A DNA stretch of 64,000 nt from Paraburkholderia youngii (GTDB lineage Bacteria > Pseudomonadota > Gammaproteobacteria > Burkholderiales > Burkholderiaceae), in the NCBI RefSeq assembly GCF_013366925.1, contig NZ_JAALDK010000001.1, forward strand, positions 3,341,165-3,405,164. The letters run 5' to 3'. The notes beneath the pieces are model-generated. The model ran no database searches and was not told the DNA's origin. It was given only the letters and a program-made list of their open reading frames with translations. Positions within the stretch are counted from its first letter, which is position 1. Each line of letters opens with the position of its first letter. Positions 34,400-43,459 of the stretch are shown here, piece by piece. Position numbers and translations under genes: made by a program.

Positions 34400-35443
34400 A
34401 TGCTGAGCCGATTTCACCCGACCGCCGCACGGCCGTCGTTTGTCCGCCGTTTGACGGCACTACTGCTGAGTCTGTCGATGGGCGCCGTCGTCAGCGCTCC
34501 CGCGCATGCCGAGGGCGAGATTCGCGTGGCCGAGCAGTTCGGCATCGTGTATCTGCTGCTGAACGTGGCGCGCGATCAGCATTTCATCGAAAGCGAAGGG
34601 CGCAAGCAGGGCCTCGACATCAAGGTCGATTGGGTCAAGCTGTCGGGCGGCGCGGCGGTCAACGATGCGTTGCTGTCGGGCGCGGTCGATATCGCCGGCG
34701 CGGGCGTCGGGCCGCTGCTGACGATCTGGGATCGCACGCACGGCAAGCAGAACGTGAAGGGCGTCGCGTCGCTCGGCAATCTGCCGTACTACCTGGTCAG
34801 CAACAATCCCGACGTGAAGACGATCGCTGACTTCACGCAGAAGGACCGCATCGCGCTGCCGGCGGTCAACGTGTCGGTGCAATCGCGCGTGCTGCAATAC
34901 GCGGCGGCGAAGCGCTGGGGCGACAAGGAATACAACCGGCTCGACAAATACACGCAGGCGTTGCCGCATCCGGACGCGGCCGCGGCGATCATCGCGGGTG
35001 GCACTGAAATCACCGGGCATTTCGGCAATCCGCCGTTCCAGGAGCAGGAACTGGCCGGCAATCCGAAGGCGCATATCGTGCTCAATTCGTACGATGTACT
35101 CGGCGGCCCGAGCTCGGCGACGGTCCTCTATGCGACCGAAAAATTCCGCCATGACAACCCGAAGACGTATCGCGCGTTCGTCGATGCGCTCGCCGATGCG
35201 GCGAAGTACATCAACGCGAATCCGCAGGGCGCGGCCGATATCTATATCCGCACCAATCAGTCGAAGATCGATCGCGACCTGCTCGTGAAAGTCATCACGA
35301 ACCCGCAGGTGCAGTTCAAGATCGTGCCGCAGAACACCTTCGGGCTCGCGCAGTTCATGTATCGCATCGGCGCGATCAGGAACGAGCCGTCGTCGTGGAA
35401 GGACTATTTCTTCGACGATCCGGCGACGGCGGCGGGGAGCTGA
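34400..35443 (+). CDS. nitrate/sulfonate/taurine-type ABC substrate-binding protein
   Basis: A 347-residue exported protein with signal ending PAHAEG. It shows EIRVAEQFGIVYLLLNVARDQHFIE, VDWVKLSGGAAVNDALLSGAVDIAGAGVGPLLT and KVITNPQVQFKIVPQ, typical of NitT/TauT binding proteins. It leads a binding-protein, ATPase, permease set directly after the dioxygenase. Confidence 0.8.
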   Translation: MLSRFHPTAARPSFVRRLTALLLSLSMGAVVSAPAHAEGEIRVAEQFGIVYLLLNVARDQHFIESEGRKQGLDIKVDWVKLSGGAAVNDALLSGAVDIAGAGVGPLLTIWDRTHGKQNVKGVASLGNLPYYLVSNNPDVKTIADFTQKDRIALPAVNVSVQSRVLQYAAAKRWGDKEYNRLDKYTQALPHPDAAAAIIAGGTEITGHFGNPPFQEQELAGNPKAHIVLNSYDVLGGPSSATVLYATEKFRHDNPKTYRAFVDALADAAKYINANPQGAADIYIRTNQSKIDRDLLVKVITNPQVQFKIVPQNTFGLAQFMYRIGAIRNEPSSWKDYFFDDPATAAGS

Positions 35444-35528
35444 GCATGGCGTTGCGCGTTTTCGTGGCGCTGCGCGGTACGCGGCGACACTCGCCGGTCG
35501 ATCCGGTTCACTCACAGGGAGCGCTTTG

Positions 35529-36359
35529 ATGGTGGCCAATCCCACGCTTCTGTTTCCCGACGACGCCGCACGGAAAGCCGCGGCAACCAGCGGCAAACTG
35601 CTCGCGGTCGAGAACGTCAACCTCGAGTACCGCACGCGCGAGCGGATCGTGCGCGCGACGCACGACGTCAGCTTCGACGTCTACGGCGGCGACCGCTTCG
35701 TGCTGCTCGGGCCGTCCGGTTGCGGCAAGTCGACGCTGCTGAAGGCGGTGGCCGGTTTCATCGAGCCGAGCGCGGGCAGCATTTCGCTCGACGGTCAGCG
35801 CGTGCGCGGACCGGGCGCCGATCGCATCGTCGTGTTTCAGGAGTTCGACCAGTTGCCGCCGTGGAAGACGGTCGTGCAGAACGTCGCGTTTCCGCTCCGA
35901 GTCGCGAAGAAACTGTCGAAGGCCGAAGCTCGTGAACGCGCGCTGCATTACCTCGACAAGGTAGGGCTCGCGGCGTTCGCGCACGCGTATCCGCACACGT
36001 TGTCGGGCGGCATGAAACAGCGCGTCGCGATCGCGCGTGCGCTCGCGATGCAGCCGCGCGTGCTGCTGATGGACGAACCGTTCGCCGCGCTCGACGCGCT
36101 GACGCGCCGCAAGATGCAGGAAGAACTGCTGCGGCTATGGGAAGAGGTGAACTTCACGCTGCTGTTCGTCACGCATTCGATCGAAGAGGCGCTGGTGGTC
36201 GGCAACCGGATTCTGCTGCTGTCGCCGCATCCGGGCCGCGTGCGCGCGGAACTGAACAGCCATCAATATTCGCAGGACAGCTTCGGCCGCGCCGATTTTC
36301 AGCGCAGCGTCGCGCGGATTCATCAACTGCTGTTCGAACATACGGAGACAGTGCAATGA
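35529..36359 (+). CDS. NitT/TauT-type ABC ATPase
   Basis: A 276-residue ABC ATPase; Walker A GPSGCGKST, signature LSGGMKQRVAIARAL, Walker B VLLMDEPFAALD and H-loop FVTHS. ATG 35529 is chosen; a TTG directly before it is not needed. Polar N-terminal extension of about 25 residues. Its stop overlaps the permease ATG. Confidence 0.8.
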   Translation: MVANPTLLFPDDAARKAAATSGKLLAVENVNLEYRTRERIVRATHDVSFDVYGGDRFVLLGPSGCGKSTLLKAVAGFIEPSAGSISLDGQRVRGPGADRIVVFQEFDQLPPWKTVVQNVAFPLRVAKKLSKAEARERALHYLDKVGLAAFAHAYPHTLSGGMKQRVAIARALAMQPRVLLMDEPFAALDALTRRKMQEELLRLWEEVNFTLLFVTHSIEEALVVGNRILLLSPHPGRVRAELNSHQYSQDSFGRADFQRSVARIHQLLFEHTETVQ

Positions 36360-37234
36360 GTACCCCTGTCACGTTGCTGCCGCCCGTGCGCGACGAATAC
36401 GAACGTCCGGTCGAAGCACCCGGCGACCTCGCGATCGAAGCGCCGTTGCCAGCGACGAGGCGGATCTTCGCGCACGGCTGGCTGCGCAAGACACTGATCG
36501 CACTCGTGCTGATCGCCGCGTGGGAAATCGCCGCGCGCGTGATCAACAACGATCTGCTGCTGCCGACCTTCGGCGCGACCCTGAGCGCGTTCGTGCAAGG
36601 CGTGTGGTCCGGCGAACTGCTCGCGAAGACGGCGGTATCGATGTCCATACTGCTGCGCGGCTATCTGCTCGGCGCCGCGTTTGCGTTCGTGCTGACATCG
36701 CTCGCGGTGTCGACGCGCGTGGGCCGCGATCTGCTGTCGATGCTGACCGCGATGTTCAACCCGCTGCCGTCCATCGCGTTGCTGCCGCTCGCGTTGCTGT
36801 GGTTCGGGCTAGGCACCGGCAGCCTGCTGTTCGTGCTCGTGCATGCGGTGCTGTGGCCGCTCGCGCTCAATACCTTTTCTGGCTTTCAGTCGGTTCCCGC
36901 GACGCTGAGGATGACCGGACGCAATTACGGTCTGACGGGCCTGCGTCATGTGTTGCTGATCCTCGTGCCGGCGGCGCTGCCGTCGATCCTGGCCGGCCTG
37001 CGCGTGGGCTGGGCGTTTGCATGGCGCACGCTGATCGCCGCGGAACTCGTGTTCGGCGCGAGTTCGGGCAGCGGCGGGCTGGGCTGGTACATCTTTCAGA
37101 ATCGCAACGAGCTGTATACGGATCGCGTTTTCGCGGGGCTCGCGGCCGTGATCGTGATCGGTCTGCTGGTCGAGCATCTCGTGTTCGATACGCTCGAACG
37201 CGTGACCGTGAGGCGCTGGGGCGTGCAGCAGTAA
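36356..37234 (+). CDS. NitT/TauT-type ABC permease
   Basis: A 292-residue permease with six membrane helices and EAA loop (SVPATLRMTGRNYGLTGLRHVLLILVPAALPSI). A polar N-terminus of about 45 residues precedes the first helix. ATGA overlap with the ATPase. It ends the ABC set; methanethiol oxidase starts 217 bases later, so a separate promoter is likely. Confidence 0.8.
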   Translation: MSTPVTLLPPVRDEYERPVEAPGDLAIEAPLPATRRIFAHGWLRKTLIALVLIAAWEIAARVINNDLLLPTFGATLSAFVQGVWSGELLAKTAVSMSILLRGYLLGAAFAFVLTSLAVSTRVGRDLLSMLTAMFNPLPSIALLPLALLWFGLGTGSLLFVLVHAVLWPLALNTFSGFQSVPATLRMTGRNYGLTGLRHVLLILVPAALPSILAGLRVGWAFAWRTLIAAELVFGASSGSGGLGWYIFQNRNELYTDRVFAGLAAVIVIGLLVEHLVFDTLERVTVRRWGVQQ

Positions 37235-37451
37235 CGCGTTGCGTCGGCTCGAATTCGCGCTTCGCGGCGTCGGCGCGGGCGCTTGCGGCGCGGTTCGCCT
37301 GGCCGTCGGATCGCACCCTGCGTTCGGGTGCAAATATCCGGTTGCGTCCGTCGCTGTCGTGAACTACAAATGTAAGGTTACGCGCTGGCTCGATTTTTGG
37401 CGGGTCAGGCTTCCGTTCAGAACCGTTCAGAACGACAGGGAGAGTGCCGTC

Positions 37452-38858
37452 ATGGGAATGCGCCCCGATCCTACCTTTCATGCATCGCCGAAGCTTGCGA
37501 TGGATGCGCCGGCGGAAGAATACGCATACACGGTGCTGCTAAGTCCGGATTCCTCGCAGCCCGACGCGCTCGCCGTGATCGACGTGAAGGCCGGTTCTCC
37601 GACCTATGGCCAGGTGGTCCACACGGTGCCGGTGCCGAACAAGGGCGACGAATTCCATCACTTCGGCTGGAACGCGTGTTCGTCCGCGTTGTCGCCATTG
37701 ACGGGCCACGCATTTCTCGAGCGACGCTATCTGATCATTCCGGGCATGCGCTCGTCGCGCATCTATATCGTCGATACGAAACCGCATCCGACCCAGGCGA
37801 AGATTCACAAGATCATCGAGCCAGAGGAAATCTTCCGCAAGACCGGCTATTCGCGTCCGCACACCGTGCATTGCGGACCGGAGGGCATCTACGTGAGCAC
37901 GCTCGGCGGTGGCGGCAAGGACGGCACCGACGGGCCGCCCGGAATCTTCATCATGGATTGCCAAACGTTCGAGGTGTTGGGACGCTGGGAAATCGAGCGC
38001 GGCGCGCAGGAAAAGCACTACGACTTCTGGTGGAATCTGCCGCGCGACTACATGGTGTCGACCGAATGGGCGCTGCCGCCGCAATTCGAAAACGGCATCG
38101 TGCCTGAAGACCTGCTTTCGAACAAATACGGCCACCGCGTGCACTTCTGGGATCTGCGCGCAAGACGCAACGTGCAGACGCTCGATCTCGGCGCGAACCA
38201 TCAGATGGCGCTCGAAGTGCGGCCCGCGCACGATCCGAGCCGCGAGTACGGATTTATCGGCGTCGTGGTCGATACCACGAATCTGGAAGGGTCGATCTGG
38301 ACCTGGTGGCGCGAAGGCGGCCACTTCCACATCGAAAAGACCGCGACCATTCCGCCGGAGCCCGCGCACGCCGACGAGTTGCCGCCGTTGCTGCAAGGTT
38401 TCGGCGCGGTGCCGCCGCTCGTCACCGATATCGATCTTTCGATCGACGACAAATTCCTCTACGTCTCGTGCTGGGGCACCGGCGAGATGCGCCAATACGA
38501 CGTGACCGAACCGCGCAAGCCGAAATTGACGGGCTCGGTGCGCATTGGCGGCATCGAACGTTGCACGCCGCATCCGAACGGCAAGGCTTTCGCCGGCGGT
38601 CCGCAGATGGTCGAGATCAGTCGCGATGGCAAGCGCGTCTACTGGACCAACTCGCTCTATTCGACGTGGGACGACCAGTTCTATCCGGACGGTGTGCCCG
38701 GCGTGCAAGTGATGGCGCTTGCCGATCCGAATGGCGGTCTCAAACTCGCCGAAGATTACTTCGTCGAATTTCCCGCCGGCTATCGCGCGCACCAGATCCG
38801 ACTCGAAGGCGGCGACTGTTCTACCGATTCTTTCTGCTATCCGTCGGTGGGCGTTTGA
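37452..38858 (+). CDS. mtoX: methanethiol oxidase (SBP56/selenium-binding protein family)
   Basis: A 468-residue SBP56-family protein. Conserved blocks include DEFHHFGWNACSSA, RPHTVHCGPEGIYVS, ADELPPLLQGFGAVPPLVTDIDLS, FLYVSCWGTGEMRQYDV and CTPHPNGKAFAGGPQMVEIS; the histidines and cysteines of these blocks are candidate copper ligands. Bacterial members oxidise methanethiol to formaldehyde, hydrogen peroxide and sulfide. No signal peptide is evident at ATG 37452, although known bacterial enzymes are often periplasmic. Genes for SCO1/SenC and MauG-type maturation, common neighbours of mtoX, are absent here; a membrane protein overlaps its stop instead. Confidence 0.8.
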   Translation: MGMRPDPTFHASPKLAMDAPAEEYAYTVLLSPDSSQPDALAVIDVKAGSPTYGQVVHTVPVPNKGDEFHHFGWNACSSALSPLTGHAFLERRYLIIPGMRSSRIYIVDTKPHPTQAKIHKIIEPEEIFRKTGYSRPHTVHCGPEGIYVSTLGGGGKDGTDGPPGIFIMDCQTFEVLGRWEIERGAQEKHYDFWWNLPRDYMVSTEWALPPQFENGIVPEDLLSNKYGHRVHFWDLRARRNVQTLDLGANHQMALEVRPAHDPSREYGFIGVVVDTTNLEGSIWTWWREGGHFHIEKTATIPPEPAHADELPPLLQGFGAVPPLVTDIDLSIDDKFLYVSCWGTGEMRQYDVTEPRKPKLTGSVRIGGIERCTPHPNGKAFAGGPQMVEISRDGKRVYWTNSLYSTWDDQFYPDGVPGVQVMALADPNGGLKLAEDYFVEFPAGYRAHQIRLEGGDCSTDSFCYPSVGV

Positions 38859-39538
38859 GCGGCTCGGTGTCGCCGCAAGCGGCACTGTGGCTCGCCGTCG
38901 TCGCGAGCGGCGTGTACCACGGGCTCAATCCGGCAATGGGGTGGCCGCTCGCGGTGTCGAACGCGCTGATGCAGAGGCGCTCGCAAGCGCTGGTCGTCGC
39001 GCTTCTTTACCTCGCGGCCGGGCACGCGCTCGCGATACTGCTGATGATGCTGCCGTTCGCGATGCTTGCGAGCTTGCTTGCGTGGCAGCGTCAGATGCAG
39101 ATCGGCGCGAGTTTGCTGGTGATCGGCTTCGGTCTGGTGTTGCTGATGCGCCGCCGTCATCCGCGCGTGCTGGCGAGAATTCCGCCATCTCGGCTCGCGC
39201 TATGGTCGTTCGCGGTGGCGATCGCGCACGGGGCCGGCTTGATGCTGGTGCCAATCTATCTCGGTCTGTGCCGCGCCGACGCGATGGACAGCGCGCACCA
39301 AGCCGCCCAGGCGCTGATCGAAACGAGTCTGCGCATGGCGCTGTCGGTCTCCGCGGTGCATGCGGCGACGATGACGATCGCCGGCGGCGTGCTCGCGTGG
39401 CTCGTTTATCGCTATCTCGGACTCAGGTTCGTGTCGCGCAGCTGGTTCAATCTCGATGCGGTGTGGGCGTCGAGTCTGATTCTGGTGGGGGGCGTGTCGC
39501 TGGCGTTGAATGCGTCGGCAACGGGTGTTTCCAGGTGA
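38855..39538 (+). CDS. polytopic membrane protein overlapping mtoX
   Basis: About 227 residues with six hydrophobic segments. The first helix contains the motif SGVYHGLNPAMGWPLAVS, and a later one VAIAHGAGLMLVPIY; paired H-G motifs in helices resemble the HupE/UreJ and RcnA-type metal permease group. The frame has no ATG near mtoX: TTG 38855 overlaps the mtoX TGA, or GTG 38867 could be used. Translational coupling to mtoX suggests a role in metal (perhaps copper) or product handling, but this is inference. Confidence 0.6.
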   Translation: MSGSVSPQAALWLAVVASGVYHGLNPAMGWPLAVSNALMQRRSQALVVALLYLAAGHALAILLMMLPFAMLASLLAWQRQMQIGASLLVIGFGLVLLMRRRHPRVLARIPPSRLALWSFAVAIAHGAGLMLVPIYLGLCRADAMDSAHQAAQALIETSLRMALSVSAVHAATMTIAGGVLAWLVYRYLGLRFVSRSWFNLDAVWASSLILVGGVSLALNASATGVSR

Positions 39539-39645
39539 TTTCGGCGGACTCGCGGGCACAGCGTATGCTGCGCAGTTTCGGTGCAGGAACGCCATTGCGT
39601 GCGGGTCCTGATTTTTCCTTTCGTCATCTACACCCGGAGAAGATC

Positions 39646-39798
39646 ATGCCGCTGAAGAAAGGTACATCGAAAGAGACCGTGTCGCACAACATCAAGACCG
39701 AGACGAAGCATGGCAAGCCGCACAAGCAGGCTGTCGCGATCGCATTGAATCAGGCGCGCAAGTCGGGCGCGAAGATTCCGAAGAAGAGCGAGAAATAG
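39646..39798 (+). CDS. small basic DUF6496-type protein
   Basis: A 50-residue lysine-rich protein: MPLKKGTSKETVSHNI, HGKPHKQAVAIALNQARKSG and a lysine-rich end. The same pattern is widespread in Burkholderiaceae (DUF6496) and function is unknown. The start follows CCGGAGAAG. It precedes the uracil-DNA glycosylase-like gene by 27 bases. Confidence 0.75.
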   Translation: MPLKKGTSKETVSHNIKTETKHGKPHKQAVAIALNQARKSGAKIPKKSEK

Positions 39799-39825
39799 GC
39801 TGCTTCGGCACGCGCGGTCGTACCC

Positions 39826-40488
39826 ATGACCGACAAGCCGCAGAAAAAGCGCGCGCATGGCGACGCGCAATCGGAGCCAGCGGATGTCGAACCCGATCAG
39901 CATCCGGCGAAGCTCGGCGATTGCCGCCGCTGCGCGCTATGGCGCAACGCGACTCAGGCCGTGCCCGGCGAAGGGCAGCGGCATGCGTCGATCGTGCTGG
40001 TCGGCGAGCAGCCCGGCGATATGGAAGACCTGCAGGGCAAGCCCTTCGTCGGGCCGGCCGGGGCGTTGCTGGACAGAGCGCTCGAAGAAGCCGGCGTCAA
40101 GCGTAACGACGTATACGTGACCAACGCGGTCAAGCATTTCAAGTGGATTGCTCGCGGCAAGCGTCGTTTGCATAAAACGCCCGCTCAGCGCGAAGTCGAA
40201 GCATGCAGCTACTGGCTCGAACAGGAACTCGACATGCCGGATGTGCGCGTGGTCGTCGCACTCGGGGCGACCGCGTTGAAAGCGGTTGTCGACGATCCGC
40301 ACGCGCGTTTGCAGGACGCGTTCGACAAAACGCTCGAACGCGGCGAGAAGCGTGTGGTCGCGACGTACCATCCGTCGTATGCACTGCGCGCGCCGGACCC
40401 TGAAACCCGTCGCGAGGTGTACGAGCGCATCGTCGCGGCGCTGCGCACCGCGCAGAAGCTGGCCCACGGCGGCAAGCGATCAGGGTAA
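39826..40488 (+). CDS. udgX: UdgX-family uracil-DNA glycosylase/uracil-binding protein
   Basis: A 220-residue family 4-like uracil-DNA glycosylase. It has N-terminal iron-sulfur cysteines (C33, C36), motif GEQPGDMED at 60-68 and HPSYALR near 185. The extra loop GKRRLHKTP at 111-119 carries H116, the position that in UdgX forms a covalent bond with the DNA after uracil excision. The GEQPGD form of motif A (rather than GEAPGA) also marks UdgX. Convergent overlap of nine bases with the DUF72 gene. Confidence 0.8.
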   Translation: MTDKPQKKRAHGDAQSEPADVEPDQHPAKLGDCRRCALWRNATQAVPGEGQRHASIVLVGEQPGDMEDLQGKPFVGPAGALLDRALEEAGVKRNDVYVTNAVKHFKWIARGKRRLHKTPAQREVEACSYWLEQELDMPDVRVVVALGATALKAVVDDPHARLQDAFDKTLERGEKRVVATYHPSYALRAPDPETRREVYERIVAALRTAQKLAHGGKRSG

Positions 40489-41418
40489 TGCTGGCGCTTT
40501 CGTCGCTTGCATTCCGAGGTTTTTCATCAATCGTTGCGCGTCGAACGGCGCCCGCGCTTTTACGTCATTGTCGAAGTAGCAGTAGACGTCTCGCGTGGCC
40601 CGCCGGCGCGGCGCGAGTTGCGGCGCGATCAATCGCGCGTCGGCCGGTTGTGAGCCGCCGCGCCATGCATCGATTCGCTCGGCCCATCGTTGCAGAGCTT
40701 CGTCCCCATATGAACCCGAGTATTTGGCTTCGCTGCCGTGCAGGCGGATGTAGACAAAGTCCGCCGTCAGATCTTCGGCGACGGGCCATGGTTCGGTGGA
40801 ATCGGAAACGACGAGCCCGACGCCGTATTGCCGCAGCAAGGCCACGAACGCCGGATCGACGAAGCTCGCGTGGCGCACTTCGACCGCGTGACGCAGCACC
40901 CGCTTGCGATCGATGTCGACGTAGGGCGTCTTGACCCGCTTATCGTGTTGACTGGCGAGCGCCGATGCACTCGCGGTGTCGGGCGGCAACTCGTGCAGAA
41001 AGCGCTCCATTGCGTCGGGCTCGAATCGGAAGGACGGCGGAAATTGCCACAGGATCGGGCCGAGCTTTTCCTTCAACGCGAGCAGGCCCTGCGCGAAGAA
41101 GTTCGCGATGCCGACGCGCGCGCTCGCATCGCGAAACCGCAGCATATGAGTCAGATAGCGCGCGCCTTTGATGCCAAACACGAAGCCGTCAGGCGTTTGC
41201 GCATACCAGCGCTGCCAGCTACCGAGCGATTGGAGGCTGTAATGCGTGCCGTTGATTTCTATCGTGCCGAATCGCGCCGACGCGTACTGCAATTCCGATG
41301 CATGTTTCAGATCCTCGGGGTAAAAGCTGCCGCGCCAACCTTGATAGCGCCAGCCGGAAATGCCGATATGCACATCGCCGGCCTTCTTCGTTCGCGCGTC
41401 GAGTGTGGCGTGCGTCAT
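40480..41418 (-). CDS. DUF72 (YecE-like) protein
   Basis: A 312-residue DUF72 TIM-barrel-like protein: HIGISGWRYQGWRGSFYPE, FGTIEINGTHYSLQ, LGPILWQFPPSF, AVEVRHASF and FVYIRLHG. Function is unknown; the family is often found near DNA-repair and stress genes. It starts at ATG 41418, overlapping the stop of the small gene at 41415. Confidence 0.8.
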   Translation of the reverse strand: MTHATLDARTKKAGDVHIGISGWRYQGWRGSFYPEDLKHASELQYASARFGTIEINGTHYSLQSLGSWQRWYAQTPDGFVFGIKGARYLTHMLRFRDASARVGIANFFAQGLLALKEKLGPILWQFPPSFRFEPDAMERFLHELPPDTASASALASQHDKRVKTPYVDIDRKRVLRHAVEVRHASFVDPAFVALLRQYGVGLVVSDSTEPWPVAEDLTADFVYIRLHGSEAKYSGSYGDEALQRWAERIDAWRGGSQPADARLIAPQLAPRRRATRDVYCYFDNDVKARAPFDAQRLMKNLGMQATKAPALP

Positions 41419-41648
41419 TGAATACGCGCGATTTCCTTCGCGACCGAGGCCGGGCTGTCGAAATTGTGATCGGGCAGACGGTCGACCAGATCGACGATGT
41501 CGGTATTCGCGTGATTCTTGCGCGCCTGCGCGACCAGCTTTTCGCGCGTGGTCGGGTAATTCACGCCACTGAGTGCCTTTTCGATGTCAGCGGGATTCGG
41601 CTGGCCGGGATGACGATGATCCTGGGAATGAGCGGGGTGCTGTGACAT
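41415..41648 (-). CDS. DUF2795 protein
   Basis: A 77-residue soluble protein with the DUF2795 core NPADIEKALSGVNYPTTREKLVAQARKN and DRLPDHNFDSPASVAKEI. Four-base overlap with the DUF72 gene. Similar pairs occur in other Burkholderia; function is unknown. Confidence 0.75.
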   Translation of the reverse strand: MSQHPAHSQDHRHPGQPNPADIEKALSGVNYPTTREKLVAQARKNHANTDIVDLVDRLPDHNFDSPASVAKEIARIQ

Positions 41649-41804
41649 GGTTCCTCCTTGAATGAGTACATCACGACTGCGCGCCTATCGTTACGTGCCG
41701 CATATGTCGTGCCGCAACTCGGGGGCTCGTTGAGGAACGCGGCTTGCGATCAGCCGGAAAACGCAGCGCCGCTGACACACGACCTTTCAAGGAGAAGGCT
41801 CATC

Positions 41805-42743
41805 ATGAGCACGATGCTCGCTTATCGCATTCACAGCTTCGGCGGTCCCGAGGTGTTCAAGGCCGAGGAGATCGAGATTCCCGAGCCAGGCGCCGGCCAG
41901 GTGCTGGTGCGCGTGCGCGCGGCCGGCGCCAATCCGGTCGACCTGAAGACACGCGCGGGCCAGTACCCGTTGATCCGCGAAGAACAGCTCCCCTATACGT
42001 TGGGGCGCGATTTTTCCGGTGTGGTCGAACGGGTCGGCGAGGGCGCCGCGCAATGGCGCGCGGGCGAGCAGGTGTATGGCTTCGTTGGCCAGGGGCAGGG
42101 TGCGTACGCGGAATTCGTCGTCGTGCCCGCGAGTGCGCTAGCGCATGCGCCCGAAAAACTGGACGCGGGGACCGCGGGCGCCGTGCCGCTCGCCGCGTTG
42201 ACCGCGTGGCAGGGCCTGTTCGAGCACGGCTGCCTCGAAGCGGGCTGCCGCGTGCTGATTCACGCGGGCGCGGGCGGCGTTGGACATTTCGCCGTGCAGT
42301 TCGCGAGGCAGAAGGGCGCGCAAGTGTACGCGACGGCGTCCGGCGACGGCATCGAGTTCGTGCGCTCGCTCGGCGCGGATCGCGTGATCGACTATCACGC
42401 GCAGCGTTTCGAAGACGTCGCGCGAGATATGGACCTCGTGTTCGATCTGGTCGGCGGCGATACGCAGCGCCGCTCGTGGTCGGCGGTCGCGACCGGCGGC
42501 GCGCTGATCTCGACGCTCAACGAGCCGTCGCAGACCGAGGCGTCGAGTCATGGCGCGCGGGCCGCGCGTTACACCGCGCGGCCCGACGGGCGGCAATTGA
42601 CCGAGATCGCGTCGTTGATCAATAACGGCAGCGTGCGAGTCGTGGTCGCCGAACGGTTTTCGTTCGATGCCACGGCCAGGGCGCTGGAACGGCTCGCGAA
42701 AGGCCACGTGCGCGGCAAGATCGTGGTGGACATCGCGCCGTAG
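41805..42743 (+). CDS. NADP-dependent zinc-binding-type oxidoreductase (quinone reductase family)
   Basis: A 312-residue medium-chain reductase. The N-terminal GroES-like domain (PVDLKTRAGQYP, LGRDFSGVVERVG) leads to a Rossmann domain with the NADP motif HAGAGGVGHFAVQFARQKGAQV. Catalytic zinc ligands are absent, as in quinone oxidoreductases. ATG 41805 follows AAGGAGAAGG. Substrate is probably a quinone or reactive enone; it may belong to the nearby aromatic metabolism genes. Confidence 0.8.
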   Translation: MSTMLAYRIHSFGGPEVFKAEEIEIPEPGAGQVLVRVRAAGANPVDLKTRAGQYPLIREEQLPYTLGRDFSGVVERVGEGAAQWRAGEQVYGFVGQGQGAYAEFVVVPASALAHAPEKLDAGTAGAVPLAALTAWQGLFEHGCLEAGCRVLIHAGAGGVGHFAVQFARQKGAQVYATASGDGIEFVRSLGADRVIDYHAQRFEDVARDMDLVFDLVGGDTQRRSWSAVATGGALISTLNEPSQTEASSHGARAARYTARPDGRQLTEIASLINNGSVRVVVAERFSFDATARALERLAKGHVRGKIVVDIAP

Positions 42744-42771
42744 CACGGACCGCGCGCAGGATGCCAGCGGG

Positions 42772-43272
42772 CTAGTCCGGAGTCGCGTCGTCGCTCGCAC
42801 TGCGCAGCGGCGCGCGGCTCTGGTCGTTATTCAGATGCACGAACTTTCTCAATAGCCTCAATAGCTCTCGCGCATCCTCGTCGCCCATGCCGTCGAGCAG
42901 GCCGTGATTGAGCGCGTTGACGCCGGGGATCAATTCATCGAGCAACTGCTCTCCTGCCGGCGTCAGTAACAGACGACGCTGGCGGCGCGGCAGAACTTCG
43001 CGCACGATCCAGCCTTTCGCTTCGAGCCGCACCGCGATATCGGCGGTGGTCGACGTGTCGAGACCGACTCGCTGCGCGAGCGTGACCTGATCGAGTCCGG
43101 GCAATTCCTGCAGCATTCTGAGCACCGCATATTGCACGGGCGTCACCTCGCGCCCGATCAGATCATGAAACATGGACACGGAAATCTGATGCGCGCGTCG
43201 GATCAGATGGCCGGGCTGGTCGTACAGATCGATGCTGATCGCGGAAGTGCTGGTATCGGTTGAAGTGACCAT
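42772..43272 (-). CDS. MarR-family regulator, probable vanAB repressor
   Basis: A 166-residue MarR protein with the winged helix region LAQRVGLDTSTTADIAVRLEAKGWIVRE and wing RRQRRLLLTPAG. ATG 43272 is chosen because the 33-residue upstream extension is atypical. It is divergent from vanA across 187 bases with palindromic elements, so control of vanAB in response to vanillate or another phenolic acid is likely. In several relatives VanR is a GntR or PadR protein, so a MarR version is worth noting. Confidence 0.75.
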   Translation of the reverse strand: MVTSTDTSTSAISIDLYDQPGHLIRRAHQISVSMFHDLIGREVTPVQYAVLRMLQELPGLDQVTLAQRVGLDTSTTADIAVRLEAKGWIVREVLPRRQRRLLLTPAGEQLLDELIPGVNALNHGLLDGMGDEDARELLRLLRKFVHLNNDQSRAPLRSASDDATPD

Positions 43273-43370
43273 ATTAGTTCTGAAAACCTCGTGCCTTTTC
43301 GTCGCGAATGGAAATGGCAAATTGATCTTCGTGTTACCTGATTGAAAGTTCGTGTAGGGGAAAACCTTCA

Positions 43371-43411
43371 TTTAATCATTAAAGGCACATTGAGTACACT
43401 GAATCTCAATG
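43371..43411. promoter_or_regulatory. candidate operators in the vanA upstream region
   Basis: TTTAATcATTAAA at 43371-43383 is a perfect six-base inverted repeat with a one-base centre. CATTGAG at 43388-43394 and CTCAATG at 43405-43411 form a second inverted repeat with a ten-base spacer. Both lie between the divergent MarR and vanA genes and are good candidate binding sites; the assignment is inference. Confidence 0.5.
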
Positions 43412-43459
43412 AGTGGACTGAATGAAGTGCGCGAACTAACAACAAGGAGTGAGACTGAC

